Below, one piece after another: positions 33,271 to 45,381 of a stretch of DNA of 64,000 nucleotides. Each line of letters opens with the position of its first letter. Positions within the stretch are counted from its first letter, which is position 1. Source of the stretch: Meconema thalassinum (taxonomy: Eukaryota > Arthropoda > Insecta > Orthoptera > Tettigoniidae); assembly GCA_946902985.2 (NCBI GenBank), contig OX336390.1, positions 527,514,861 to 527,578,860 on the forward strand, in the 5' to 3' direction. The notes beneath the pieces are model-generated. The model was not told where the DNA came from. It did no database searches and worked only from the letters and a program-made list of their open reading frames with translations. The translations under genes and the position numbers were made by a program.

Positions 33271-33498
33271 TTCCTTGTCACTTAATTTTGGTACTGGTTT
33301 CCACTTCATTGACATTTTCGTTATCACCCATACTATTAGGGGCCGATAACCTAGATGGTAGGCCCCTTAAAACAACAATTATCATCATCATCACAATTGC
33401 CTCTATCAACATACTAAATTTCAGTTTGATTGCTGTAATAGATTCGTAGATATTGTGAACCTTCTGATATTTCGGTTGGTCGCCATGTTGGATTTTTA

Positions 33499-34158
33499 TA
33501 CAGAGAGTTTTTTTTATATGCGACGGGGACCCTACCTCGCCCGCGTTGCGAGCCTGTCCCCCGCCAGGCACTTTGCTGTAATGCGGCGCCGGCGCTGCAG
33601 TGAGTCATTGAGTATAGGAATTTGTACTTTAATGTGATCCTTGACCAATTTTTTGACGAACTGACTTACGGAGAGCGATTGTCAAATTATTTTCAACAAG
33701 ATTCTGCCCCTGTTCACACTGCCGAAGCGTCCATGACAGAATTGCGTCGCATTTTCGGTACTAGGATTATAAGTCGGAACGTGTGGCCCTCGTGAAGCCC
33801 AGACTTATCACCATGTGACTTTTATCTGTGGGGGACGCTTAAAAATAGTGTATGCGAGAAACCCTCACACTATAAATGAGCTTACAGGCTGTATTACAGC
33901 TGAAATACAGTCAATCGGTGCTGAGGAACTTCGGAAAGTAAATGAAAATTTCATAAAGAAGTGCCAGCGATGTGTAGCAGTGAATGGCGAACATTTTCTG
34001 CACCAGCTGTGAACTAGGTAAGTACAAATTCCTATACTCAATGACTCAGTGCTGCGCGAGCGCCGCAGAACGGCAAAGTACCTGGCGGGAGACAGAAGCG
34101 CAACGCGGGCGAGCTGGCAAGCGAGGGTCCCTGTCGCATATAAAACAAACTCTCTGTA
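33499..34158 (+). mobile_element. Mariner-like element with 140-bp inverted ends
   Basis: The ends read TACAGAGAGTTTTTTTTATA (33499) and, on the minus strand from 34158, TACAGAGAGTTTGTTTTATA. Complementarity runs about 140 bp to AATTTGTACTT. It is inserted at a TA in element D. About 660 bp long and internally deleted. Confidence 0.85.
33640..34015 (+). pseudogene. Mariner-like transposase remnant
   Basis: After a frame break and an in-frame stop near 33795, the C-terminal catalytic block is recognisable (SPDLSPCDFYLWGTLK, with the last catalytic aspartate). It is followed by ARNPHTINELTG and the end VAVNGEHFLHQL then stop. The frame shifts again near 33835. Not functional. Confidence 0.75.
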
Positions 34159-35461
34159 TATGTAGGTCTTTGAGTTATGTACTATTACATGACGATTATT
34201 GTCTACGTGTAGTATTCAAACTTCAATCGCATGATTAGGACACCAGAAATAAAAACGAGATTTTAAAATTTCGCACAGCTGCCACGTTGTGGTTATGAAA
34301 ACAATTGAAATAAATTAGATGCCAGTGGATTAATTAACATTTGTATAAGCATTTACCGTACCAGGTTTCACTGCTCTCGGATGGTTAAATCACAAGAAAC
34401 GTCTATTTAAATATTTATATTTCGCGTTGCCGCCATGTTGGATTTGTGCTCACCAGGTTATTGAAAGTCCTATGCGAACTTATGTGCATAGCCTCCATGA
34501 ACATAAAAACTTTCCGTTTGTTTGATGTAATAGATTCGTAGATATTGAGAACCGTCTAAATATTTCGGATGTTCGCCATGTTGGATTGTTATATGTATAG
34601 GTCATAGAGTTATTTACCATTAAAGGAAAAGTATTGCGTAGGTTCATTATTCAAACTTACACTAGGATCCCATGATTACGACACAAGATATGAAAACTTA
34701 ATTTTAAAATCTCGCACAGTTGCCATCTTGAGGTTATGTAAACAATTCATCTAAATTAGATGCCAGTGCATTACAATATGTATAAACATTTACTGTACCA
34801 TAAATCACTGCGCTCAGATTGTTAAAAGTCTATTAATATGTTTCAAATTCGCTTGGCCGCCATGTTCGTTTTTTACTTTACAGGTTTTTGAAAGTTACAT
34901 AGATAAACTTGTAGTAGTGCCTTTTATCATTGTAAAAAATTTCAGGGTGATGTCAGTAATCGCTTCGGAGATATAGAATGCCGGTGAAATATTTCGCACT
35001 GCCGCCATCTTGAGGCTATGTAAACAATTTAACTAAATTAGATGCCAGTGCATTAAAATATGTATAAACATTTGCTGTACCAACTTTCATTGCGTTTGGA
35101 TGGTTAAATAGCGAGAAAAGTCTATTTAAAAGTCTCAAATTCGCTTGGCCGCCATATTGGTTTTGTACTTACCAGGTTTATGAAAGTCTCATAGGAGAAC
35201 TTCTAGAGTGCCATTTATCACCGTGCAAAATTTCAGGGTGATATCGGTAATAGTTTCGGAGATATTGAATGCTGGTGAAATATTTCGCAAAACCGCCATG
35301 TTGGATTGGTGAGATGTAAGAAATTTGAAGGGCACGGTTGGGGTTGGTCAAAATGGTGCTATGAGCTTACCGAGTTTCATTGGAATCGCTCCAGTCGTTT
35401 AGAAGTTATTAGAGGGACACACACACACACACACACCACACACATACACACGGACAAAAGG

Positions 35462-37676
35462 ACGTTACCAAGTCGATTTCATTATGGTAAAGCAGAGGTT
35501 TCGAAACCAGATTTTGGTTGGTAAAACATATCCTGGTGCTGACATAAACTCTGACCACAATCTGGTTGTTATGAAATGCAGATTAAAGTTGAAGAAACTG
35601 AAGAAAAGTCTAAAGCCAAAAGGGTGGGCAATAGACAGACTGAAAGAGAAGGATGTAAACGAAAGATTCAAGAAGAGTATAAAAGAAGGACGAATGAAAA
35701 ACCCTAAACAAACTTCAATTGCAGCCGAATGGGCACTTTTGAAGAATGAAATAACAAAATCCGCACAAGAAAACATTGGTAGGAAAGGAAGAATAGGTAG
35801 AAAACCGTGGATCACCCAGGATATACTAGAATTGATGGATGAAAGGCGGAAACACAAAAATGTAAGAGGTGAAAAGGGGAAAGCAGAATACAGACGGCTG
35901 AGAAATGAGGTTAACAAGAAGTGCAGGGAAGCGAAAGAGAAATGTGCAGGTATAGAAAATTGTCTGAAATCAGGAAAAGTAGATACAGCTTATCGAAGGA
36001 TTAAGAATACTTTTGGGGAAAAGAAGACTAAGTGCTGTAATATTAAGGACACAAATGGAAAGCCTCTAAAAGATAGGGAAGAAAAGGTTGAGAGATGGGT
36101 AGCTTATATAGAGTGTTTGTATACGAGAAAGGAGATTGAGAATCATGTAATGGAAAGGGAGGAGGAAATTGATGAGGATGCAAAAGGAGATTTAATATTG
36201 AGATCAGAATTTGACAGAGCGTTGGAAGACTTAAGCAGGAACAAAGTACCAGTCATAGATGATATACCGATTGCGTTGCTACGCTGCATAGGAAGGTTAT
36301 TTCACTTGGTGTGTAGGATTTATGAGACAGTTGAGGTACCCTCTGATTTCAAGAAGAATGTTATCTTCCCTATACCGAAGAAAGTGGGAGCTGACAGATG
36401 TGAAGATTACCGTACAATCAGCTTGATTACTCCTGCTTCAAAGATCCTGTCAAGAATAATTTACAAGAGGATGGAAAACCAGATAGAAACGGAGTTGGGT
36501 GAAGACCAGTTTGGTTTCAGGAGAAATGTAGGAACAAGGGAAGCTGTACTAAGTTTTAGGCTGATTTTGGAAGGTAGAATAAGGAAAGACAAGAGAACGT
36601 TCATGGCATTTGTAGACTTAGAAAAGGCTTTTGATAACGTTGATTGGACTAAATTGTTTGACATTTTGAAAACGATTGGAATAAAGTACAAGGATAGGAG
36701 GGTGATCTACAATCTATACAGAAACCAGACAGCAGTTATTCGAGCTGAAGGACATGAGAGAGAAGCTGGTATTCAGAAAGGTGTAAGGCAAGGCTGCAAC
36801 TTATCACCCATACTTTTCAATCCATGCATTGAACAAGTAATGAAGGAAATTGGAGACAAATTTAAAGTGGGAATGAAGATTCAAGGAGCTCAACTCTGAG
36901 ATTTGCTGATGACATCGTCATCTTCGCCGACACACCTGAGGATTTGAAAGAGTATTTGAATGGTATGGACTCCGTCTTGAGGAAAGAATTCATGATGAAA
37001 ATTAATAAAAGTAAAACAAAAATCTTAGAATGCAGCCGAAAGAAATCAGAAACCTCTATGGACATCAAATTGGCAGGTGACAAGCTGGAGGAAGTAGGAG
37101 ACTTCTGTTACCTTTGGAAGCAAAATAACCACTGATGCACGAAGCAAGGAGGATATAAAAAGTACGTTGGCTCGGGCAAGGAAAGCATTTCTACAGAAAA
37201 GGCATCTGTTGACATCGAATATAGATTTAGGTATGAGGAAGTAATTTTTGAAAGCCTTAGTCTGGAGCGTGGCACTCTATGGAAGTGAAACTTGGACTAT
37301 TGGTGCAGCAGAAAAGAAGAAAATTGAGGCGTTTGAAATGTGGTGTTACAGGAGAATGATGATCAGATGGGTAGATAGGGTGACAAACGAGGAGGCATTA
37401 AGACGGGTGGGAGAGGAGAGATGTTTCTGGCGACTGCTAATGAAGAGATGAGGTAGGTTGGTAGGACACATACTAAGACACCCAGGAATAGCAAGCTTAG
37501 TTATGGAAGGAAGGGTCGAGAACAAGAACTGTAGGGGTCGACCAAGGTTAGAATATGTTAAACAGATTGCCTCGGATGTAGGGTGTGGTAACTATAGAGA
37601 TGAAACTATTAGCTCAGGACAGGGAGGCATTGAGAGCTGCATCAAACCAGTCAAAAGACTGAAGACTCAAACAGCA
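35462..37676 (+). mobile_element. 5'-truncated LINE, copy 2
   Basis: Same family as 22671-24056. It starts in the C-terminus of the endonuclease (GADINSDHNLVVMK, including the SDH motif) and runs through the RT to the tail GAAGACTCAAACAGCAACA. A short duplication ACAAAAGG flanks it (35454-35461 and 37677-37684). Confidence 0.85.
35484..36899 (+). pseudogene. LINE ORF2, endonuclease end and RT, frame-broken
   Basis: A 471-codon frame with the end of the endonuclease, a long basic linker (KPWITQDILELMDERRKHK) and the first RT blocks (DYRTISLITPASKILSRI, QFGFRRNVGTREA, FVDLEKAFDNVDW, GVRQGCNLSPILF). Relative to copy 1, about 7 bp are missing just before the catalytic box, so the frame ends at 36899. 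The catalytic RFADDIVIFAD is encoded in another frame at about 36900-36930. More frame breaks near 37120, 37240 and 37450 separate the C-terminal pieces. Dead copy. Confidence 0.8.
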
Positions 37677-37684
37677 ACAAAAGG

Positions 37685-37749
37685 TGATCTCATAAGCCAA
37701 TTTTTTTCCCCCCGAAATGAAAATAGGCTGAAAGTAGGCTTATGAGATC
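37685..37749. repeat. Shared 5' head of Helentron-like D and C
   Basis: GATCTCATAAGCC (37687-37699) is the exact inverse of GGCTTATGAGATC (37737-37749). Read rightwards this is the start of element C (AGCCAATTTT at 37695); read leftwards it is the start of element D (AGCCTATTTTCAT from 37729). The two starts overlap by about 35 bp, so the elements are joined head to head. Confidence 0.7.
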
Positions 37750-38880
37750 CGTTGTGTGTGTCGTCATCCCCCGCCCTCCAATTAAAATATAAACCGCTGG
37801 AGCGATTCAATGAAACTCGCTAATATCATAGTACTACTTTCTCCGACCCTGACCGTTTCTTTCAAATTTTAATTCATTTCACCAATCCATCTTGGCGGCT
37901 GCGCCAAATATTTCACCGGCATTCTATATCCCCGAAACTATTACTGACATCATCCTGAAATGTTGTATCGTGATAGAGAATAGTTAGGTAAGTTCCGTTA
38001 TGTTCCACGTTAAAACCTGTTAAATACAAAAGTAACATGGCGGCCAAGCGAAGTTAAAATATTTAAATGTCATTTTCTCGCGATTTAATCAAATGAACGC
38101 AGTGAAGCTTGGTACGTTAATTTTTTATATAAAATCTAATATACTGACATCTAATTTAATTCAATTGTTTTCATAAACTCAAGGTGGAGGCTGTGCGACA
38201 TTTAAACATAAGTTTTTATTGTGTCTATCCTAATTATGCGATCGAATTGAGCGTTTGTGGAATGAACCTTCGCAATAAGCTTTATCTAATAGTATATTAC
38301 TCTATGGCCTACATGTAAAATAATCCAACATGGGGACTGTCCGAAATATCTAGACTGTTCTCAATATCTACGATTCTATTACAGCAATCAAACTCGCTTT
38401 TTGTATGTTGATGAGACTATTAACGTATGTTCACCCATGGGACTTTCATTCAATAGGTAGGGCCCGGATTTTTTAAAACCGCATATGCGCATATGCATAT
38501 TTTGACATATTTTGAGGTTTAGTGCATATTCTAGACGTAACAGCATATTCCGGTATATATGTCTGAATTTAAGGACAATTACAAGAACTACTAAAATAAA
38601 TCTGTTTTGTGCATCCCTAGCTAGTTGCCTATATTATGTGCATCCCTCACTAATTGGTGTTTCGACTCTCTGTGTAACAGCACTTTACTTTCACAACTGA
38701 CACGGCAACAGATAGCTTAGGTATGGGTAGGCAGGCTGGCTGAACTTCCCGGAATTCCTTACTCTACCACAGTAGATAATAATCTCAGAGGGTTGGGCAA
38801 TTGGTCAGGACAGAAGTATCTTCAGTTCACTAGTTACGTTCCAGTTTAATGCCCTGCATCTCAAGTGTTAGTTTCTAAAA

Positions 38881-40181
38881 ATGCCTAAGGAAAAGAGCAG
38901 GAGAAGAGATTTACTAAATCAGTGGGTGTCGGGTAATAGGGACTATTCAACAGATGGTGTCATCGTGTGCTGTCAAGTTTGCTCAAAGGAAGTAAAATTT
39001 GAAAAGAAATTTCAGCTTGAACAGCATTCAAAAACTACTGCACATATTAAAGTAAAGGAGGAGAAGAACAGCACACCACAACAACTACTTCTTACGCAGG
39101 TAAAGCCTAAGTCCGGTATTCTTAATACATTTTCAAATGATCTTTGTAGGGCTTTCGTATGCAGCAACATTCCATGGAATAAATTAAACAATCCAGTTCT
39201 GCGATCATTTCTTGAGAAATATTGTGTAAATCAAAAAATACCAGATGAATCAACTCTTAGGAAAAATTACCTACCTCCGCTATATGAATCTACTCTGGAA
39301 TTGATCCGTTCTGATATCGGAAGGAACTATGTCTGGATATCGGTGGATGAGACAACGAATTCATGTGGCCGTTACATAGCAAATTTCGTGGTTGGTAAAT
39401 TACATCCAGACGAACCCGGTAAGCCGCATCTTCTTGCTTGTAAAGTACTGGAGAAAACCAACATAGCACAATAGCAAGATTTGTAAATGATTCTCTGCGA
39501 CTATTGTGGTCATCTGAAATTGAGGATAATTGTTGTAAAGTGCTTGTACTGCTGACAGATGCAGCTTCGTATATGTTGAAAGCAGCAAAGGCCCTCCCAA
39601 GTATTTTATCCGAAACTCATACACGTAACCTGTTTAGCGCACGGATTACACCGCTTTGCAGAAGAAATACGCACACAGTTTCCAGCTGTTAACAATTTAA
39701 TTGGATGTGGGAAGAAGCTGTTTCTGAAAGCACCAGCTCGTGTCCAGTTCTACTAAGATTGTCTACCTGAAGTTCCTTTGCCACCTGAACCTGTCCTGAC
39801 TAGGTGGGGGACATGGTTATCTGCAGTATCATTTTATCAGGAGAATTTTAATGAAGTGAAAGAAGTGGTTACAAAACTAGAAGATGAGCATATTGCGTGT
39901 GTCCGTGATGCAAAAGTTATGTTTGAAACCGCTACTGTTTATCAAGATGTGAATTTCATTCATGCACATTTTTCTGAACTTCCAAAAGCCATTGAGAGCT
40001 TAGAATCTTCTGGTACTCCCTCCATGAATCACTTGATCTCGTTTAGAAAGCTGCATCTTCATTGAATTCCGCTCCAGGCGAAATTGGAGAGAAGATTAAA
40101 TGCAAGTTAGAAAAGGTGTTGAATTCGAACCCAGGACTGAAGAAGATTTAAGTTAATTAGTCAATACTTGAGTGGAACTAT
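38881..40181 (+). pseudogene. hAT transposase (copy B), N-terminal and core part
   Basis: Starts at ATG 38881. A BED-like finger ([19 protein letters not shown]) is followed by [33 protein letters not shown] and [17 protein letters not shown] with the first catalytic aspartate. The frame breaks near 39460. Homology continues with [16 protein letters not shown], then after further breaks and a stop near 39755 with PPEPVLTRWGTWL. It is interrupted at 40181 by the LINE. Confidence 0.85.
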
Positions 40182-40917
40182 TTATTTGAACCAAATCTAC
40201 TTGTTAATTGTCACTTTAACTCAGAGAGTCATATCGTGACATACAGACAATAAACACATAGATAACATAAATTTACAGTATGGCGTTAGATAATTAAACC
40301 AAATGTTCATTCGGCATTTCATAGCTTCCTCGTTATTTCAAAACTTAATAATGCTTTGCAGTAGTTATCTTCATTCACAATATCACTGGGCAACTTTTCT
40401 GATGGAGACTGCACAAAGTTCTTTCTTAATCATAAATGTGGACACAGTGTTCTTCATTTTTAGACAGTTCTCCATGGGAGACACATCACAGAAAGAATTA
40501 CTTTTATGTCCCTATCGAGCCCTTACTGACTAAGAGTCTGATAAGTTTTGTAGTAAGGAAAAAAAAAACCATCAAACTCACAGGAAAAATCTACAGACAT
40601 CAATATGTGGCTGTACTGTAGTAATCGTATAGGCTACCTAGTTAATACAGATAGGCTCTCCTAGGCTTTAACAAGATTTATAGCTTAGGAAGCCGTCTCC
40701 TGTACTTGAATGCTTAATTTACATGCATCTTTGTTCTGATTCTCGTCCGACGCTTTCTTATTCCACATTGCCCTGATGGTATTAAAATATTTTGCTAATT
40801 GATCTGCTTTCCCCCATTCCCTTTTTAGTAATTTAATTAAAGTGTGATACTCATTTTCTATTCTGTTTAGATCTGCTTTGTCTACAAACTTTGCTCGTAT
40901 CATTTTAATTTCCTTGC

Positions 40918-43900
40918 ATTCCCTGATCAGGTGCGCTGCACCCACAACACAGGCAAATGTCCTCTTTTCCTACTTCTCTCAACGCTTTGTTCTTATACAC
41001 CCCCCATTAACCACCAAATTATCCCTCTCATTTCTCTTTTCATTAGGCATTGAGGCTTTATGCTCATAAAGTTCCTTATTTCGCAGAACTCCGTTAAGGT
41101 TCTCCTACTGGTGCACTCTTCTCTTAGCACCTGCAACTTTACGTCATTAACCCTTCTACACACTTTTTTGCACACCCTACCTTCCTCTCTTTGTAAGTCC
41201 CTATCCCATAGATAACCCATTCCTAATCGTTCCAGTACACTTCTTACCCCGTCCACCCAGTAGCCCTCTTGCTGATGCTTCATTTGGTGCAGGTAGGCTA
41301 CCTTAAGCATTTCCCCCCCCCCCCTCCACCTGCTTTTAAACGAATCCAAGACTTTATGACCTTTTTTATGATATGTTGTCTAATGCTTACATCCTCACAC
41401 AACATTCTCGCTCCACAATTCGCCGTTCAACTAGGTAGCCCCAAAATTATCTTGGCAAACCTACTTACAATACTGTCCAGGGTTTTCGTTCCTTCCTCTA
41501 AACCCCATACTTCCACTCCATAGAGTGCTCTTGAAACGATGAGTGCGTTGAACACATTCTTATACACTTTGTAGTCAAGATTCGGTAACCTACGCTCTAA
41601 CACTTTAACATTCGCCAATGCCGCCAGCCCTTTCGATTTTGCCCTTTTAATTTGTTCGGTCCATTTACCATTGCTCGCCATTATCGTCCCTAGATACTCA
41701 AGTTTTTTCACCGTTTCTAACTGCGACCCATACATGACCCACTTTTCGTTCTTAGCCAGTTTAACTCCCTTTTTGCAGACCATAACTTTGGTCTTACTCG
41801 GGTTAATTTTTAAGTTCCAGTCCTCACAGTATCTCACAATATCGTCAATACTATATTGCACATTATAGGGTGTTAGAGCAAGCAGAAGGATGTCATCAGC
41901 AAAAGCTAGGCCCGGGATATCATAATTGTCCAAGCAAGGGTTGGACCGTTGCTCAAAGCCCTTTGAATCGAAAATATCGTTGATAAATAGCACAAAAAAA
42001 AAGCACCGGGGATAATTTGCATCCCTGTTTTAATCCTATATTAGACGTTATCTCTCCTACAATTACATCATCTTTAGTTTTAATTGCACATTTCACTTCG
42101 GAATACACATTCTCAATTGCTCGTATCATTTTATGTGACACCCCGATTTTTCCCAGCTTAGCCATGACAGTTCCCCTGCTCACTGAATCAAACGCCTTCT
42201 CCAAATCAATAGCTGTGATATACAGCTTACCTCTTTTCCTTCTTATGTACTTGTCCATCACCGTTTTAACCACCATTATATTGTCACTGGTTCTCATCCC
42301 TTTTCTGAACCCTGTCTGGAGTCTCGAGAACACCGAACAGCCCTCTGCCCATGCTATCAAACGCTTGGATAAGACCCCGGTGTACATTTTGCTCAAATTA
42401 TCAAGCAAAGTTATGCCTCTATAGTTGCCTGGGTCTAGTTTGTCCCCACGCTTCTTATATATTGGACAAATTATCCCCTCCTGCCACGCCCTCGGAAATC
42501 TACCTCCTTCAAAGATTTTGTTAAAGATTTTTACCAAGCTGTCCATCATGAACCTATTGTTACTCAACTCTTGCCAAAATTCTATTGTTATCCCCGAAAT
42601 AGCACCTGACTTCCCTCCTTTACTCTTTGCTATTACTCCCTTAATTTCCTCTATCGATATGACTTGGTCCAGCATAGGCAGAGCGGCCTCCAGCCCCCTC
42701 GGGACGCCAAACTCACCCCTCTTCCTCCAATTATCTTCAGCATTTAACAGATTCTCATAATATGCAATCCATACTTCATCACTAATAGAGCTCCCCCCAC
42801 CACTTCTGTTCCCCCTACAGTAAGAATTTATCCTGCTCCACACTTTGCTACAGTCGTTAGCTTTAGAATCCTTATTTAGTGCTGTAGCTTCCTTACCCTG
42901 CCATTCATCTTTCATTTTGCTGAGCAGTTCCCTATATTCTTTCCTTAGACGACAAAATTCTACTCTCATCGTATCATCCCCTCCTCTCTTGTATAACTTC
43001 AGTGCCCTAATAACTTCGGTTTTCTTCCTTCTACAAGATTCATCGTACCATCCTTTAATTCTCCCTAATTTTCCTCTAGCCTTCACGCGCATTTTCCGCC
43101 CGGCCATCATAATTGCATTCTCAATCATACGTATTACCCCTTCAATTTCATCATTACTGATCATTAAACTTATCCCTACCTTTATCAGCTCAAAATTTTC
43201 TCCCTGGAAGTAGTTCTAGAACTCTCTGCAGTTTTCCTCCCTCCATCTGAATCTATTTACTTTTCTCTCTGTAGCTTTAACTTGAGGGTTCCCTTTTGAT
43301 TTTGATTTTGTCACCGCTCCCTGCATGTTGACGACAATTGGTAGGTGGTGTGATTCCCCCCATTCTTCAACAGTGAACCTCTTAATTAGGGCTAGTGCTC
43401 CTCTGGAACATATTGCTAAATTTATTACACTTCCTCCAATCTCTGTTATATACGTCAGGTTACCTTCTTCATCCCCCACACAGACACCATTTAATATATA
43501 TAGCACTTCTGCACCACATAGTTCCAAAATCTTTTCTCCGTTCTTATTACATTCCTTGTCTTTGCTGTGCCTATCCCCACATACGGCCTCGGCAACCCCC
43601 TTGCTGTAAAGGGGCTTTCTGTCTGCAACCCTCGCTTTGAAGTCCCCTAAAAGCACAATCTCTGCCTCTTCATATATATTTTGAATTCTGTTTATTTCAA
43701 TAGCTAACTCATCGAAAAAGCTTTCTCTTGCATACGGGGAATTCTCCGGAGGGTTGTAGACAAAGCCGAAACATACCGTTCCTTTCCCCCTCCCCCTAAT
43801 ATCTGCTTTTACCCACACTACTTCTTCCAGTTCTGAACTAATAAATTCTGATAATTCCCTCACCTCTTCTTTAATTAAAACAACAATTCCCCCCGGGAAC

Positions 43901-44096
43901 CTACCTGTACGAGCTTTCCTAATCTTAGGTTTTGTGTATATATATTGAAGCCATCTATTTTAACCTCGCAACCTACAGGGAGCCAACTCGCAACAAATCC
44001 TACAATCTGCATATCTTCTATTAGGGTCAAAACTACATCGTTCCCTCTCTTATTTAAAAAACCCTCTATATTTACGCTAGCAATATTCCAGTTTAG
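40918..44096 (-). pseudogene. LINE ORF2: endonuclease, RT and C-terminal finger, broken
   Basis: The endonuclease N-terminus (44096-43870) is separated by a frame break from its C-terminal half (43863-43216). Key motifs there are altered: VLLGDFKARV (normally GDFN), SVINLAIC (normally SVID) and GESHHLPI (normally SDH). The RT (43164 down) has YRGITLLDNLSKMYTGVL, QTGFRKGMRTSDN, AIDLEKAFDSV and GLKQGCKLSPVLF. A frame change at an A run (41993-42001) precedes the catalytic GLAFADDILLLA. Below 41427 further breaks lead to a CCHC-like end (CLCCG then AHLIREC) near 40960. Dead copy. Confidence 0.8.
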
Positions 44097-45327
44097 TTAT
44101 TTTTTACTCCTACCCTCTTCGCTGGCGGTAGCTTTACTTCTAGTAACTCTAGCTTTCTCTAGCTCTAGTATACTGCCACCTGGAGAAGAAATGACCTCCT
44201 TCTCCACATTAAACTGCTCTGTCAAGGTTTTCTTGCCCCATAGTTCTTTTAGACTAGTAACTCGTTGTTTGACAGTCTCACCTTTCTGCAAACCACGCAC
44301 TTGTCCGGTGTTCCTGGCGCTGACGTTAGTCGATCCTGCTCGCGCCACTTCCGTGTTGGTCTTGGAGGTCGATGCTCTCTGTTGAATCATCACCGCACTT
44401 CCCTCTGAACCGACAGCTGCTTCCAACTGGTTGCTAGGTCTGACTGTCTCCTGTTGTTGCTTCTCCATATCCTGGAGTTGTGCCACTGTCCAAATCCGAT
44501 CCCAGTTGCTGCCGCTAACCGCCAGTCTATTGCCTTTTACATAAGCCTTGGGACCAGAGCTCCTTGCCTTCCTTAAATGAAACTGCAAGGTCCGTTGCTC
44601 GCTTGCCTCTTCTTTACTCATTTCTCTCCTTACCCATATCCTCTCCCCTTTCAGGTTCTTTGTGTTCGCCAGAATTCTGTGAGCCATCAGCGAAGAAACT
44701 AATGACACTTTCACGGGCCTCGTGCCCCTTCCCCGGCCTATCGTGGTCACATTGTCAATCTCTGAGACTCCAATGTTTATCCGCATGCCTTCACTAATCA
44801 CTCGGAGCACCTTGGATGTTAGATCCTCGGTGCTTTCCTTGGCATCTTCCTTTATTCCGTAAATGAAGACGTTTTTCTTTCTCTCATCCAGCTTGGCCTT
44901 CCTTAATTCATTTACCTCCACCTCTTAATATCTTAACCTTTTCTCTTAGGTCTTTTATCTCTCTACTATTCTCAGTCAGCCTTTCTGTCACTATTCCCAT
45001 CTCTTCTCTTATACATGTCTTCATCTCCTTGAATTCCTTACATTGCTCACGAAGAATGTCCCGAATCTGGTCATTTTGTGACACTTCCTTTACAATTTCC
45101 CTTATTTTTTCCATTTCTTGCAATCCCAGCTGACCAGGCCCTGGGTTTGACTCCACTCCTCCAATTAATAGTAGCGTCGCCACAACCAGCGCTACCATCC
45201 CCATCGCCAAAACCCCCATCTGTTCAGTGACGTTGACGGCTATCACCTTCCCGACACCGAAATCGCACTTCACTCTAGCCTGCCAGCGGCCGATGACCGC
45301 CCGGTACTGCTGAATAGCGATTCCCAT
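44097..45327 (-). pseudogene. LINE ORF1: 2A-like motif, coiled coil, RRM-like domain
   Basis: Starts at the ATG whose complement is 45325-45327. Residues about 36-56 are hydrophobic and lead into LLLIGGVESNPGPG. This matches the 2A consensus (D-V/I-E-x-N-P-G-P) except that glycine replaces the leading aspartate. Comparable motifs at ORF1 N-termini of CR1/L2-type LINEs have been described as ribosome-skipping or signal sequences. A coiled coil follows (LTENSREIKDLREKVKIL). A one-base frame change near 44925 splits the ORF; the second part begins EVNELRKAKLDERKKNVFIYGI, leading into an RRM-like domain, and ends in a low-complexity basic tail. ORF1 proteins bind RNA and escort it to the nucleus. 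Confidence 0.75.
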
Positions 45328-45381
45328 TCTTCCTTACACTTCACTGCACGTCTATTCACCTTGCTTGCTTGGTTGAAACTG

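Larger units (their letters stand above)
30469..33394 (+). mobile_element. SVA-like composite retroelement, copy 2
   Basis: Head 30469-30800 (AGGGGCTCACATCTAGTGGG onward, short form), tandem array 32240-33270, tail GGGGCCGATAACCTAGATGG to the ATC run. Exact 13-bp duplication AATTGCCTCTATC at 30456-30468 and 33395-33407. Joining the two flanks restores element D, which confirms the limits. Two later insertions are inside: Helentron-like copy A (30820-32224) and a MITE (about 32572-32853). Without them the length is about 1.24 kb. Confidence 0.92.
30404..37729 (-). mobile_element. Helentron-like element D (heavily interrupted)
   Basis: Minus-strand element. Its 5' end at 37729 reads AGCCTATTTTCAT, the exact inverse of 30427-30439 near its other end. 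Next to that lies a short hairpin (TAGTT...AACTA at 30408-30425), and the element ends TTG before a T run. The body is made of diverged units of about 290 bp repeatedly containing GCCGCCATGTTGG, followed near the 5' end by a CA/GT microsatellite (35419-35452). Subterminal inverted repeats, a 3' hairpin, central tandem repeats and insertion between Ts are the published hallmarks of Helentron-associated elements such as DINE-1. Nested inside are composite copy 2, a mariner remnant and LINE copy 2. No Rep/helicase gene is present. Confidence 0.65.
40182..45381 (-). mobile_element. Near-full-length LINE with 2A-like ORF1
   Basis: A 5.2-kb minus-strand non-LTR retrotransposon bounded by an exact 15-bp duplication inside hAT copy B. 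Reading right to left: a short leader, ORF1 (45327-44097), ORF2 with endonuclease (about 44096-43216), RT (43164-41427) and a C-terminal finger (near 40960-40918), then a 3' end AATAAA at 40182. Clade not assigned; the layout fits CR1/L2/Ingi-like LINEs. All ORFs carry frame breaks. Confidence 0.88.

Noticed and set aside
35465..35917. Minus-strand open frame of 150 codons
   Set aside because: Antisense to the lysine/arginine-rich LINE linker; phenylalanine/serine-rich shadow.
41671..44797. Several plus-strand open frames of 65-146 codons
   Set aside because: All lie opposite the minus-strand LINE ORFs and have no recognisable motif.
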